This document shows positions 1-8,801 of a stretch of 26,731 nucleotides of DNA, piece by piece (position 1 is the stretch's first letter; each line of letters starts with the position of its first letter). Position numbers and translations under genes: made by a program. The notes beneath the pieces are model-generated. The model was given only the letters and a program-made list of their open reading frames with translations, did no database searches and was not told the origin of the DNA. This DNA is from Stephanodiscus triporus (lineage: Eukaryota > Bacillariophyta > Thalassiosirophyceae > Thalassiosirales > Thalassiosiraceae), in contig JALLAZ010000067.1 in NCBI GenBank assembly GCA_036939755.1, forward strand, positions 1 to 26,731, written 5' to 3'.

Positions 1-36
1 AACGACACAGTACCGTAGAAAAGTGCTCCAGCTAGG

Positions 37-1308
37 ATGAAAACCAGTCTGATAGTTATTGACGAGGCTCATGCAGTCTCACTCGACGGCCGTGATTTCC
101 GGCCTGAATTTCAAACAGCGGTCAAGACACTCAAGAGTCTCTACGAAAATCAATCAACGAGGTGCAATCGTCTTGTTATGTCTGCCACATTCCACAAGCC
201 CGATCAGGATGTGATAACAAACAAAGACCCCTAGATGAAATCTTTTGGCTGGAGTTATCCTGTCGGCAAATCATTTTTGAGGTTAATGTGTGCAGGATTC
301 CTTCTACATCAATAACCAGCAGTGTCTCACAGGACCTCAAGGATCCTACAGATCTGAAAATTATAGTATACACCAATTCTAAACAACTGGCAATTGGTCC
401 AATCACCCAGGCGATGGAGGGGGTTCTACAAAAGTGCAAAGTCAATGGTGATGTTATCTCGAGACTGCGAAGATGGTGTTCAGTTCAAGGTTTGGGTCAT
501 GCGTGCATTTGGAAATGATTCTCCGGGAGTGGACAAAATTGACATGTCCAACGGCGATGACAGCAGCGACTGTCCTCGACTTCCCAATCTCTGTATCATG
601 CCGGCAACTAAATTGGCCGACTGTGGCATGAGTAGTCAGTTGTGCCGGCCTTCGTATTGTAACGGTATTCCACCATCAATGTACACCATTGTTCAGGAGA
701 TGGGTCGCGTTGATCGCAATCCCCTAGCTGACCTTGGCGATAATAGATACGAGGTTCACATCTCCTTTGGCTGTGTTGAAAAAATGTATGCAAGGATTAT
801 GCAGAATGCATTAAAAGTCAGAGCGAGCATTTCAGTTAAAGTCAATGTTGGAAGTGTTGACATTTTTAGTCTGTCCAGATGAGTGCCAGCACATTCTCAT
901 TGAGAGATATTTTAAGGATGAATTGTCAGGCAGGTTGCATGAAAAGTGTCGGACAATGTGCAGCAAGTGCAGCAAGATTACCACTCCAATTACGGGACGT
1001 GTCCATCACATCTGCACAGCAAGCCTATTGGTTGGCTTTTGTTCCGCAAAGAAACGTACCTGTGCAGATCTTGTCAGGTTTGTTAAAGCAAGGCAGAATG
1101 ATATCTTCCACAAAGATGACAAATTTAAATAAATTGGTCCAATTCATGCCTTCTGCATGCAGCTAGTCGCCAATGGCATTTCCAACAAGAAGAAATATCT
1201 TATCGGAAAACAAGAACTCTCACCGTCAGCAGTTGTCGTTGAGTTACCAATGACTAACGGCGAGCCCTGTGCATTAATTGATGGGTATTGGGAGAGTATG
1301 AGACTGGT
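37..1308 (+). pseudogene. RecQ-like SF2 helicase remnant of a repetitive element
   Basis: Pieces in all three forward frames together read as the C-terminal two thirds of a RecQ-like DNA helicase. Motif II with its RecQ signature is at about 55-110 (IDEAHAVSLDGRDFRPEF), motif III at about 172-190 (LVMSATF), a motif IV-like IVYTNSKQ at about 361-385, and motif VI at about 691-720 (VQEMGRVDRN). A Cys-pair segment (CxxC) lies at about 956-972. The frame moves from 1 to 3 near 200-234, 3 to 1 near 450-465, and 1 to 2 near 845-882; an in-frame TAA at 1130-1132 interrupts frame 2. The N-terminal part with the Walker A motif would lie left of the window. Helicases of this kind occur as many decayed copies in diatom genomes, to my knowledge. 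The family call is firm; the assignment to a particular element is inference. No intact product is possible. Confidence 0.75.
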
Positions 1309-2136
1309 TCTCGTGGACTGGTTTGTCGTGCACAGCACATTAAGTGGGGTCCTGCGGATGTATCAGGCCTGGGCTTGCAAGCAGGTGTGGAGCATTGCCC
1401 CAACAAACTACAAACTCTCCTGGTGGTCACCGCAATGCCCACTCTGCCCTAGTTGCATACAGGTCAGGGAAACCTGCACACACATCCTTCACTGTACTCA
1501 TGCCGGCCGAGTTGATGTGCTCTTGGCAACTATTAAACTCCTAGATTAGTGGATGAAGAAACACGTGACCGACCCAGACTTACGGGAATGCATCTATGAA
1601 AATGCAATGAGTCATGGTGTGGAGTATCTATGAAGGAGATTTGTTCCAACTATGGCTATGAGGGGTGATACCAACAGATGGCGAAAGCGAAAGCACAGGA
1701 CAGCATTGGATGGAGAAGATTCAAGGAGGGGATGGTATGCAAGGAGATCCGGGCGATTCAGACTACCTACACAGCACTGAGCGGCTCGAGCATGAGCATG
1801 GAGAAATGGACGGAGAAACTGACCGCGAAACTCTTGGAGGTCATGCATGAGCAATGATTATACCAAAACATACAGGTCCACGACAAGGTTGCCGGCACGC
1901 TAGTGACCCTTAGGAAGGAGGAGATACAGATGGAAATAGAGGAACAGCAGGCCCTGGGGTCAGACTGGCTGCTACTGGACGAAGATTGTCCCCTGGGGGA
2001 ATGCAATCTGGGGGACCTTGAAGATACCTCAAGAATTAAAGAATCTTCTTGGTTATTAGCGATCGAGGCCACTCGGGAGGCCGACAGGTTGGAGGCATTA
2101 CAGATACAGACCGATGGTGTTGAGACCAATACATAG
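1309..2136 (+). pseudogene. Cys-rich domain and tail of a retroelement-associated protein, decayed
   Basis: In the same frame as the end of the helicase remnant, the reading continues without a stop into a different kind of sequence. This has a conserved Trp/Cys region (QAWACKQVW at about 1360) followed by CPLCPSC and ETCTHILHC (about 1435-1497), which looks like a small zinc-binding module. I recall similar segments next to reverse-transcriptase-like repeats in diatoms. Decay is clear: TAG at 1547-1549, TGA at 1631-1633, a shift from frame 2 to frame 1 before 1681, and TGA at 1855-1857 where the context (HEQ-stop-LYQN) suggests a lost Trp codon. After that stop the frame stays open from 1858 to 2136 and encodes an acidic, Gln/Glu-rich tail ending DGVETNT. 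Its biochemical function is unknown to me. Confidence 0.55.
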
Positions 2137-2172
2137 AGAAGGGCATTGTTTTAAAACAAAACACCACAGTTG

Positions 2173-2230
2173 TATGGCGATACGCCATATGTACCCAGGT
2201 AAAAGTCCTGGAAGGAGAGAAGCCCTCTCC
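2173..2230 (+). repeat. Three adjacent short hairpins in the element's 3' flank
   Basis: Three stem-loops follow one another directly. TATGGCG/CGCCATA is at 2173-2179 and 2183-2189 with a 3-nt loop. CCAGG/CCTGG is at 2195-2199 and 2207-2211 with a 7-nt loop. GGAGAG/CTCTCC is at 2214-2219 and 2225-2230 with a 5-nt loop. All stems are perfect. They sit just downstream of the element's last open frame, where a structured 3' untranslated region would be. Role unknown; no match to a ribozyme class that I can recognise. Confidence 0.55.
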
Positions 2231-2543
2231 AGTGGTTCCAACTGCGACGCTGTCTGGCTTGGTGCCCTCGGCGTATGAAGACTCCTACTGTGGTTAAACT
2301 TGTCTAGATAGGTAGCAAATAATGATAGTTTCTTAAGTTGTGTTGTATATATATTTAGGTTTAAGTCCTAACAACTATTGACAAGGGTAGGTAGAGTTGA
2401 GAATGCTAGTTGGGGGGGTATGTACAGGGTGGTCAATGAATTAGCGTGATGCGTATCGGATGTGAAGAGCAAACACTTTGGTAATAGAGATGCCGAGCTA
2501 CTGAATAGTCATGATAGAGGGTGTAGGAGCAAGATATGAGTGT
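2231..2543. other. Non-coding stretch, probably the 3' part of the element and its flank
   Basis: I see no supported gene here. The first 60 nt continue the GC-balanced element sequence; from about 2300 the DNA becomes AT-rich, with a TATATATATT run near 2346 and a G-tract (ggggggg) near 2412. No terminal repeat or target-site duplication could be identified, so the right boundary of the mobile element is not fixed. Confidence 0.4.
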
Positions 2544-2987
2544 TCATAAACAGCGGCGGGTAGGTGCAAGCCGGAGGATTCCCTTTGGACCTGGGTATTG
2601 AAGTAATTTTGAATACATATTTGTTGCATTTGGTTTTGATGCAGCAGGGAATGAAATAGGGGGGGAGTTGTGGGAACCAAAGAGAAAGTGCTCGAGAATT
2701 GGTCCAAAACGTCCAAGGGGATCAATTGCAAAAGGAAGGAGGATCATTTCACGGTTGAGTAGGTCGCCAATAATATTGTCGCCGGTTGTGATAACGGAGG
2801 TGGTAGGATTACGTTTGTTGACACGACTGAGTTTCCATTTTTTGTACATATGAAGATGTGAAGCAGCATTGGCCGTAATTGTGTTAATGAAATCTGGAGA
2901 AGTGTGGTCGAAGGAGGGAATTGGGGGGGGGGCAACTAATAGTAGTGCCGGCGCCGACGGTGGTGTAAGAGCAGCCATGGTGGACAT
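2544..2987 (-). CDS. Hypothetical protein, possibly element-derived (147 aa from its first ATG)
   Basis: An open frame runs through 2544-3221 on the minus strand without an ATG until 2987. From there it gives about 147 aa: a Pro/Ala-rich start, then KKWKLSRVNKRNP and IDPLGRFGPILEHFLFG, then a Pro-rich tail. The frame stays open for another 230 nt upstream, as in a 5'-truncated longer protein. The IDPxGxFGPxLxxFLxG stretch reminds me of a segment seen upstream of reverse-transcriptase domains in diatom repeats, but this is memory of a pattern and not a search result. It lies next to a clear mobile-element remnant, which fits. It may also be spurious, or an unrelated fast-evolving gene. Confidence 0.3.
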   Translation of the reverse strand: MSTMAALTPPSAPALLLVAPPPIPSFDHTSPDFINTITANAASHLHMYKKWKLSRVNKRNPTTSVITTGDNIIGDLLNREMILLPFAIDPLGRFGPILEHFLFGSHNSPPISFPAASKPNATNMYSKLLQYPGPKGILRLAPTRRCL

Positions 2988-3360
2988 GTGGTGGGATGGC
3001 AGGGTGGGGGTCAAACGAAAGATCGAAGGGTCAAGCGTGTGGGGGTCAGATGGTAGGCAAAGTTGTGGCTGACTTCGACGGACAAACCAGTGTGTGCCAA
3101 ATTTTTTTTTGTTGTGCGCCAAAATTTTTGGACTGAAGACTTTTCCCCTCTTTGCCTTGAGTTGAGCCCTTTTCCCTCTAGAGTACGATACCCCCTGCCT
3201 TCGCTCACCCCCAGCACCCACACAGCCGCCACATTCAGCACAGAAGCGCCCTCACTCTGATAGTTTAACTTCTGGAACCACGGCTCACCACAACCGCTTT
3301 ATCAGCACACAGTGATTTCAAAACCAGGATTGTTATAGCAATATCAGTATCATAACCAAG
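2988..3360. promoter_or_regulatory. Upstream region of the GH18-like gene
   Basis: This holds the open 5' extension of the minus-strand ORF and a T-run (nine or more T) near 3103. The last 100 nt before the ATG at 3361 are the probable 5' UTR and promoter of the secreted-protein gene. No recognisable core promoter element stands out. Confidence 0.3.
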
Positions 3361-4599
3361 ATGAAGACTTCCCTTACTTCTCTGGCATCCTTCATCGCAG
3401 TATTGATGGGCACCAAGAAAGTTCACTCTACGCCTGAAACTCACAAGCGAGCAAAGACGCAAAAGAAGAAGATCACTAAGCCGACAAAGGCAAATAAAGA
3501 TGTAGTTGGGGTATCGCCGGTCACGCCGGTTGCGTATAAGATTGGTGGATAGATCGAGGACCACTTCTGGGGTGCACAAATTCCATTTGCCAACTTGGAT
3601 TTTCTCAACTATGGATATCTGACGTGCATTCAAGCAGTAAACAATGGACCATGCACCAGCCTAGGGCAACTGTCCCCGGCAAATAAACCAAGGTGTGTTT
3701 CGTTTGTGCAGATGCATCATCCTTGTGTCCGTCCAGTAATTTCATTCAACTTGTTCATTCATACTACATCACTCTTACACCTAGGCGGGTCCGGCTGCAG
3801 CACCAATGGATGGAATCCCGATGCTGTAGTAGCCGATGCCAACAATTATGGTTGGTGTGGGGTGGATGTTGATGATGAATGTGGCATGACCTCAACACAA
3901 CTATCATTGCAATTCAATGCTCTTGCTGGAGCTAATTTTACAAGGATGTACAGTTTTACGCCTGAGGAGGGCACATGGACGTCAAGTTCGACAGTCAATC
4001 CTGATTACTTTGCTATGTTAAGCTTTTGGGGATCTAATTGGTGCTACGGGGATACCACCTCCCCTACAGGCTGCGCTCCACTTCAAGGCCAAACTGTCTG
4101 GCCCAACGGTTTGACCCAACCTTCATCCCTTTGTACTGGTTATAATGAATGCATTCCTGCGTATATACAACAGACGCTACAGATCGGCATCGGCATCACA
4201 AGCAGCAATTTGCTTCTTGGACTGCATGCGAAGGGCAATGACAGTGCTGCCATCACTTTTTGGTGTCAGCAGATTGTTACCTACAAGCTTGCCGGTGTCA
4301 TGATCTCGTATATTAATGAGATGAACACTACACTATTTCAGCAACTGTCGACTTGTCTCAACCCTACTCCTTCTAATGGTTGTGCTCCCTATTTGACAAA
4401 GACTGGAGACGACTGCTGGGATATTGCAAACACTCTTTGTGGCGATGGAAATGACCGGAGCACAGAACTCTTTCAGGACTCTTCATGCACTACTCCAATT
4501 GGTTCGGTGTGTACAAACCTTCCAGTTGGTCAAACAGTTTATAGCAAGTGTATATCCATCACAGGAAAGGAGCCTTCCGCAACTGGCGGATTGTTCTAA
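3361..4599 (+). CDS. Secreted GH18-like protein with a C-terminal LysM-like segment (model has an in-frame TAG)
   Basis: The ATG at 3361 opens with a signal peptide (MKTSLTSLASFIAVLMGTKK) and a Lys-rich stretch. After an in-frame TAG at 3550-3552 the same frame continues to 4599. A 90-nt GT-AG intron at 3695-3784 fits well, because it joins KPRC directly to GSGCSTNG. Downstream, GVDVDDE (about 3864) resembles the DxxDxDxE motif of glycoside hydrolase family 18, with Cys where the first Asp should be. LLLGLHAKG (about 4207) and GVMISYINE (about 4294) resemble later GH18 strands. A LysM-like segment (TKTGDDCWDIANTLCG ... LPVGQTVY, about 4392-4550) ends the protein. Both modules bind or cut chitin-type glycans in known families, so an extracellular carbohydrate role is my inference. 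The TAG may lie in a very short intron (3502-3552 or 3511-3552, both frame-preserving) or be a nonsense mutation. Confidence 0.55.
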
Positions 4600-4995
4600 T
4601 TGCTTTAAAATTGAATGATATTAATGTGGGGTATAAGGGCCAGAACAATGCATACTGGTGGGTCAGGAGATGAGGAAAGGGTGGACATTATTTGTTGGTA
4701 TGAAAGGAAGTGGTAGGTGGTAGTTGTGGTGGAAAGGAGGCGCTTGACCATCTTTATGCTGCAATGTGGTATACTATTAACAAAGTAAATTCTTCATCTG
4801 AGGACTATGTAAAAAGAGCTGGCAGGCGTAACTGTTCAATGACATTACACTGCCCATGAAGTACGAGTCTTTTTAGAAAAATGAAACCTTTCTTAGGTGA
4901 TAGTGAAGGATGGTACTATTCATGCTGCGCCAACTTAAACTTTCTCCTAAATCAAAAGATAACCTAAACCTTTTATGCCCCCAGCGACTTCTGTC
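4600..4995. other. Convergent 3' intergenic region
   Basis: The 3' ends of the GH18-like gene (+) and TOM70 (-) face each other here. The DNA is AT-rich, with short weak ORFs only. It presumably holds both 3' untranslated regions. I see no RNA gene or repeat. Confidence 0.5.
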
Positions 4996-7083
4996 TTACT
5001 GGATTTTCAGCGTTTCCATATGCAAGGCATGCGCGGCATCTATCTGCGCCACGGTCAATATTCTCATGCTGCAAATGTCCTTCAACTCCTCAGGACTTCT
5101 GCAATATTCCAACGCCTTGTCGTACAGGTTCACAACCTCCTTTGCCTTCGTAAGGTCGGTGGCCATGCTCAACTTCATCTGGCCCAATTGTACGTACGCC
5201 CCGTGCATCATGGGATCGACCTCGATCGCCTTCTCTAACAATTTGATCGCGCCGGCGAAGTCGGGGGGCATCATTGAACCGCTCGCGGGTTCGATGTTCA
5301 CCAACGCCAGCGCGGCGTTGACGTACGGCGTGGGGTTCGTGGGGTCGCACCTTATGGACTTCTCGAATTCGCCCTTGGCGTCGACGAATTCCCCCCGGGC
5401 GAAGTGCAGTTCGCCGCGATAACAGTGCACCTCGGACGAGTTCGGATCGTACTCCTCGGCCTGGTCGAGCATGCGCTTCGCGCCGTCCATATCCTCCTTG
5501 GCCATAAAGACGGTGGCGAGTCGGAGCCTCGCGAGCATGTTGTTAGGGTACAATCGGATGCAAGTCTCCAGGTCCTTCTGCGAGTCGGGAACCCGCTGTT
5601 GCAGCATTCGCATGTTAGCGCGATGGAGCAGCGCGTCCGACGCCGTGGGGTTGAGCGCGAGGGCGTCGGTGAAGAGGACCTCGGCGCCGGCGTGGTCCCA
5701 CTCGTCCATCTTGACCCCAGCGCGTTTCACGAGGAGCTCGGTGTTCTCGGGCTCCAAGGCCGAACAGCGCTCGTAGCAACCCAGCGCACCCTTCAGCTCG
5801 TACCGCAGGTGCTTGCACATCCCCGACCACTCCAACAGACGAGCGTAATCGTCCTTCTCCATGGCCTTGACGATTTCCGCCTTGACCTCACCGTGATCGA
5901 CCTCACCCTTGCCGCCCTCGTCCTCGACCAGCGCGAACGCGTCCTCGAAGTCCTTAACGGCCCTCGCGTAGTCCTTCTCGAACGCGTACCTTCTCCCCCT
6001 GTGCAGGAGCAAGGTGGACTTCATCGCGACGTTGTCGGCATACGCGACCATGTTCCTGCGCGGGACGTGATCCAACAAGTCCTCGAGCTGGCTCGTGAAC
6101 TTCGAAGTCGTACCCCCCCTCGCCGCCTCGCCCATCCACTTGTTGTACCCCGAGAAGCTCGTGAGCAGCTGCGATATGGTGTACGTGCTCGGCAATGGCC
6201 GATCCTTCTCGTCCCGGTTATCGATCGCCGCCCTGGCGCGCTCGATCTCCCCCGGCTGCACGAGCGTGACCAATTCCTCGATCTTGGACTGCGACACCGG
6301 GGGATTCCCCGCGGGGGGCAATCCCAATCGCAGCTTGTCCCGATTGTCGTGCATGAACTTGAGCTGCAGCGCGCACACCTCCACGAGCGCCTCGGCGTGC
6401 CGATCCTGCGATTCGAGGATGCGCAGTCGTCGCGTCCGGGCCTTGGAGTGTCCCGGGTCGAGGGCCAGCACCGAGTCGCAGTCGGACAGGGCCAGGTCGG
6501 GGAGGGAAGCCTTCTCGTACATTGCCGATCGGTTGTTCATCAGGGTGATGATCTGCCGCGTGAGCGACGACCTGGCGACGTTGGTGTTGTTGTTGCTCGG
6601 ACCGTCGCCGTCGGACGAGGACGAGGAGGGGGGACCGTCTACAACGGCGGCAGCGTGGCGACTCGACTCGATGAGGTCGAGAGCCTCGGTGAAGGTCTCG
6701 GCCGCCTCCACGAACCTCTTCTCCTTGAAGAGGGCCTTCCCCGCACGATCGATCTCCTCGATGCGACGGTGCAGGGCCTTGTCGTCGTCGTCGGCGGACC
6801 TCGTCGACGCCGTCGCGGCGGTGGCGGAGGACGACGACGACGACGACGCGACGTTGGATTTGGTGGGCGTGCTCCCCGAGTCGACGGACCCGGCGTCCTT
6901 CCCGGCCGGGGAAGACGACGACGACCGCGACGCCTTCCTCGACCCGCCACCGCCCCCCGTCTCGGCGCCGCCCTTCCGAACGTCCCTCGAGGTCGCGTAC
7001 CAGACCGCCGCGGCCGTGACGACGGCCGCAAGGCCGACGACGACGAACGTCGTCGAGCGATGATTATGGCCGTCGCTCCCCAT
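4996..7083 (-). CDS. TOM70: Mitochondrial import receptor TOM70 (TPR protein)
   Basis: A single exon of 695 aa. An N-terminal membrane anchor (about residues 11-30, TTFVVVGLAAVVTAAAVWYA) is followed by a Ser/Gly-rich linker (about 38-95) and then TPR repeats from about 105 to the end. The first block (about 108-225) resembles the chaperone-binding clamp, with NNRSAMY and KARTRR retained but GK where many clamp TPRs have GN. Later repeats include CYERCSALEPENTELL (about 435-450) and AGAIKLLEKAIEVDP (about 610-624). The order anchor, clamp TPRs, core TPRs and the length match TOM70, the outer-membrane receptor that takes hydrophobic preproteins from Hsp70/Hsp90. Only this family combines these features. 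Codon use is very GC-rich, with (GAC)n-encoded Ser/Asp runs in the linker. It faces LYAR head to head with 317 nt between start codons. Confidence 0.9.
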   Translation of the reverse strand: MGSDGHNHRSTTFVVVGLAAVVTAAAVWYATSRDVRKGGAETGGGGGSRKASRSSSSSPAGKDAGSVDSGSTPTKSNVASSSSSSSATAATASTRSADDDDKALHRRIEEIDRAGKALFKEKRFVEAAETFTEALDLIESSRHAAAVVDGPPSSSSSDGDGPSNNNTNVARSSLTRQIITLMNNRSAMYEKASLPDLALSDCDSVLALDPGHSKARTRRLRILESQDRHAEALVEVCALQLKFMHDNRDKLRLGLPPAGNPPVSQSKIEELVTLVQPGEIERARAAIDNRDEKDRPLPSTYTISQLLTSFSGYNKWMGEAARGGTTSKFTSQLEDLLDHVPRRNMVAYADNVAMKSTLLLHRGRRYAFEKDYARAVKDFEDAFALVEDEGGKGEVDHGEVKAEIVKAMEKDDYARLLEWSGMCKHLRYELKGALGCYERCSALEPENTELLVKRAGVKMDEWDHAGAEVLFTDALALNPTASDALLHRANMRMLQQRVPDSQKDLETCIRLYPNNMLARLRLATVFMAKEDMDGAKRMLDQAEEYDPNSSEVHCYRGELHFARGEFVDAKGEFEKSIRCDPTNPTPYVNAALALVNIEPASGSMMPPDFAGAIKLLEKAIEVDPMMHGAYVQLGQMKLSMATDLTKAKEVVNLYDKALEYCRSPEELKDICSMRILTVAQIDAAHALHMETLKIQ

Positions 7084-7400
7084 GCTTGATCACTTTTTTT
7101 TGACTTGGCGCGAATACACTTATATTATGAATCCAATCTCCTCTCTGGGGCACGCCCCACCACCGCCCGCCTCTTCGTCGATCGTTCTTGAGATGGGAGG
7201 TTAAGATCTTAAAGATCGCAGCTAGAAGAGTAAAAAAATATGAGTGAGAAGAAAAAAAAATGCGTGCGGTGAGACGGGAAGAAGGAAGAGAAGGTCTGTC
7301 TGGCGCATTTCGCCGCCGCCCGCCACGAAATAATACACTCTACTCTACACATGGTAACCACCGCCGCCGAACCAAAGCACTCTCTGACTGCAACCCGACC
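7084..7400. promoter_or_regulatory. Shared upstream region of TOM70 and LYAR
   Basis: 317 nt separate the two divergent start codons, so both promoters and 5' UTRs must fit here unless 5' exons are missed. It contains a perfect 12-bp palindrome TTAAGATCTTAA at 7201-7212 and an A-run before 7261. A bidirectional promoter is inference from spacing. Confidence 0.45.
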
Positions 7401-8715
7401 ATGGTGTTCTTCATCTGCGACGGATGTGGCGAGTCCATGAAAAAAGCCAAAGTTGACGGCCACGCGACAAAATGCCGTCAATGCTTCTCTGTTAGCTGGT
7501 GAGAATGGAAATACTCGCCTTGGTCAAGCTAAACGAACGTGCTTCTCTCATTCATTTATTCTCGAATTCTTGATTACACACTCCTCATGTTCCGATTCGC
7601 TTTAGTGTCGAGTAAGTTTTGTCTCTACATCCGCTATTCATTCTAAGAAAGTGCCACTCGATCTGATTCACGCGTCACCCCCCTAACGCCTGTCTCCATT
7701 CAGCTGTTCCCAATCGTTTCCCGGAGGTAAAGCACTTCAACAGAATTATCTTTCGCATACGAATTATGTACACAGGGTCGCATGATGCATCAAACCTCTT
7801 TGCTCGATTTGGATTCTCATCACATGTCATCCGTGGGAGCAAAAACATGTTTTAATTAAACTCTGATGACTCTGGGGTATCGTTCGCAATGGACTTCGAC
7901 CCTTCCCTCCTCGATCACACAGTTGTTTATTCGGCCCTCACACACACTCTTTCTCTCTCGCTACGCAAATTCGCACAGATGACTACAGGACGCACACCGC
8001 CTGCATTTCCGAGGCGGAGCGCTACGAGAAGTCGATATATCGCGGCGCGCGAAAGCTCGACGAAAGCGGAACGGGGCATCGGACGCACCGGCAACAGAAC
8101 GGCAAGAAACTATCGCCCCAGGAGTCGTGGCAACAAACGGTACAAGTCGCCGCCGAGAGGGCGCCTCTTTCGGTGAAGTCGTACATGGATCAATTGGCAA
8201 TGCTCGAAAATGTCCCCCGGAAGGAGAAGCAGTTTCGAAACTTCACCGCGAATTCACTGAGGCTGAAGGGTCCGCATTGCGAACAAATCAAGAGCGAAAT
8301 CTGGGCTCTACTGGTCAAGGTGAAAGAGGAGGCAAATAGCTCCAAAAAGGAAGAAGGAGAGAGAAAAGAACAGCCGAAGCAAATCCCAAAGGAGGATGAG
8401 GTGGATGCGTCTGACCGGTCGGCGAAGACTACATCGGATGCTGCCGTGTCTGAATCCGACGACGAGCCGTCCGAGGATACATCTACCGACTTGCCCTCGG
8501 AGAAGGCGGTGACAAAGGCAATGAAGAAAGCCCTGAAGAGAGCGCCGAATGGACGGCTAAAGTTCAAAGCCTTGCGAAAGCGGGTACAAGAGTCTCTCTC
8601 GCTCAAGGTTGGGAAAAGCGGGAAGAAGAAATGGAAAAAGCTATTGCGAGAGTGCGTGGATGCCAATCCGAAGAAATTACTTCTGAATGGAAAGAGTGTG
8701 ACTTTGACGAAGTAG
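7401..8715 (+). CDS. LYAR: LYAR-type C2HC zinc-finger nucleolar protein, four exons
   Basis: Exons 7401-7498, 7606-7611, 7704-7726 and 7979-8715 give 287 aa; all introns are GT-AG. The N-terminus MVFFICDGCGESMKKAKVDG is close to that of LYAR proteins (animal LYAR starts MVFFTCNACGESVKK, from memory). After splicing, the second half of the finger reads SVSCVDCSQSFPGDDYRTH, matching the family's LSCIDC...GDDY pattern; none of this is contiguous in the genome. The middle is Lys/Glu/Ser-rich and charged (about 110-215). The C-terminus (ALKRAPNGRLKFKALRKRV and the basic tail) matches the conserved LYAR C-terminal basic region. LYAR proteins bind nucleic acid and act in nucleolar pre-rRNA processing and cell growth. 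GC content is moderate, unlike its neighbours on both sides. It converges with the REEP-like gene 86 nt downstream. Confidence 0.88.
7606..7611 (+). other. LYAR: 6-nt microexon of LYAR
   Basis: The six bases tgtcga are flanked by tttag on the left and gtaag on the right. Including them turns the joined product from S-C-C-S into S-C-V-D-C-S and so restores the CxxC zinc-ligand pair of the LYAR finger. Six is a multiple of three, so skipping would keep the frame but break the finger. Evidence is splice signals plus family conservation; there is no transcript evidence here. Confidence 0.75.
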
Positions 8716-8801
8716 GGTAATATTATCTAGCCAATCACCGTCTCCGTCCTCTTATTGTAATGAATATGAATAAGTATTCGCCCCAGTCCATTCAACGGAC
8801 G

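Noticed and set aside
6095..7063. 322-codon plus-strand frame opposite the TOM70 N-terminal half
   Set aside because: Also antisense to TOM70; Ser/Asp runs mirror the (GAC)n tracts.
5404..7089. 561-codon open frame on the plus strand opposite TOM70
   Set aside because: Shadow of a GC-rich gene: the product is Arg/Val/Gly-rich with no domain, while the minus strand encodes a full TOM70.
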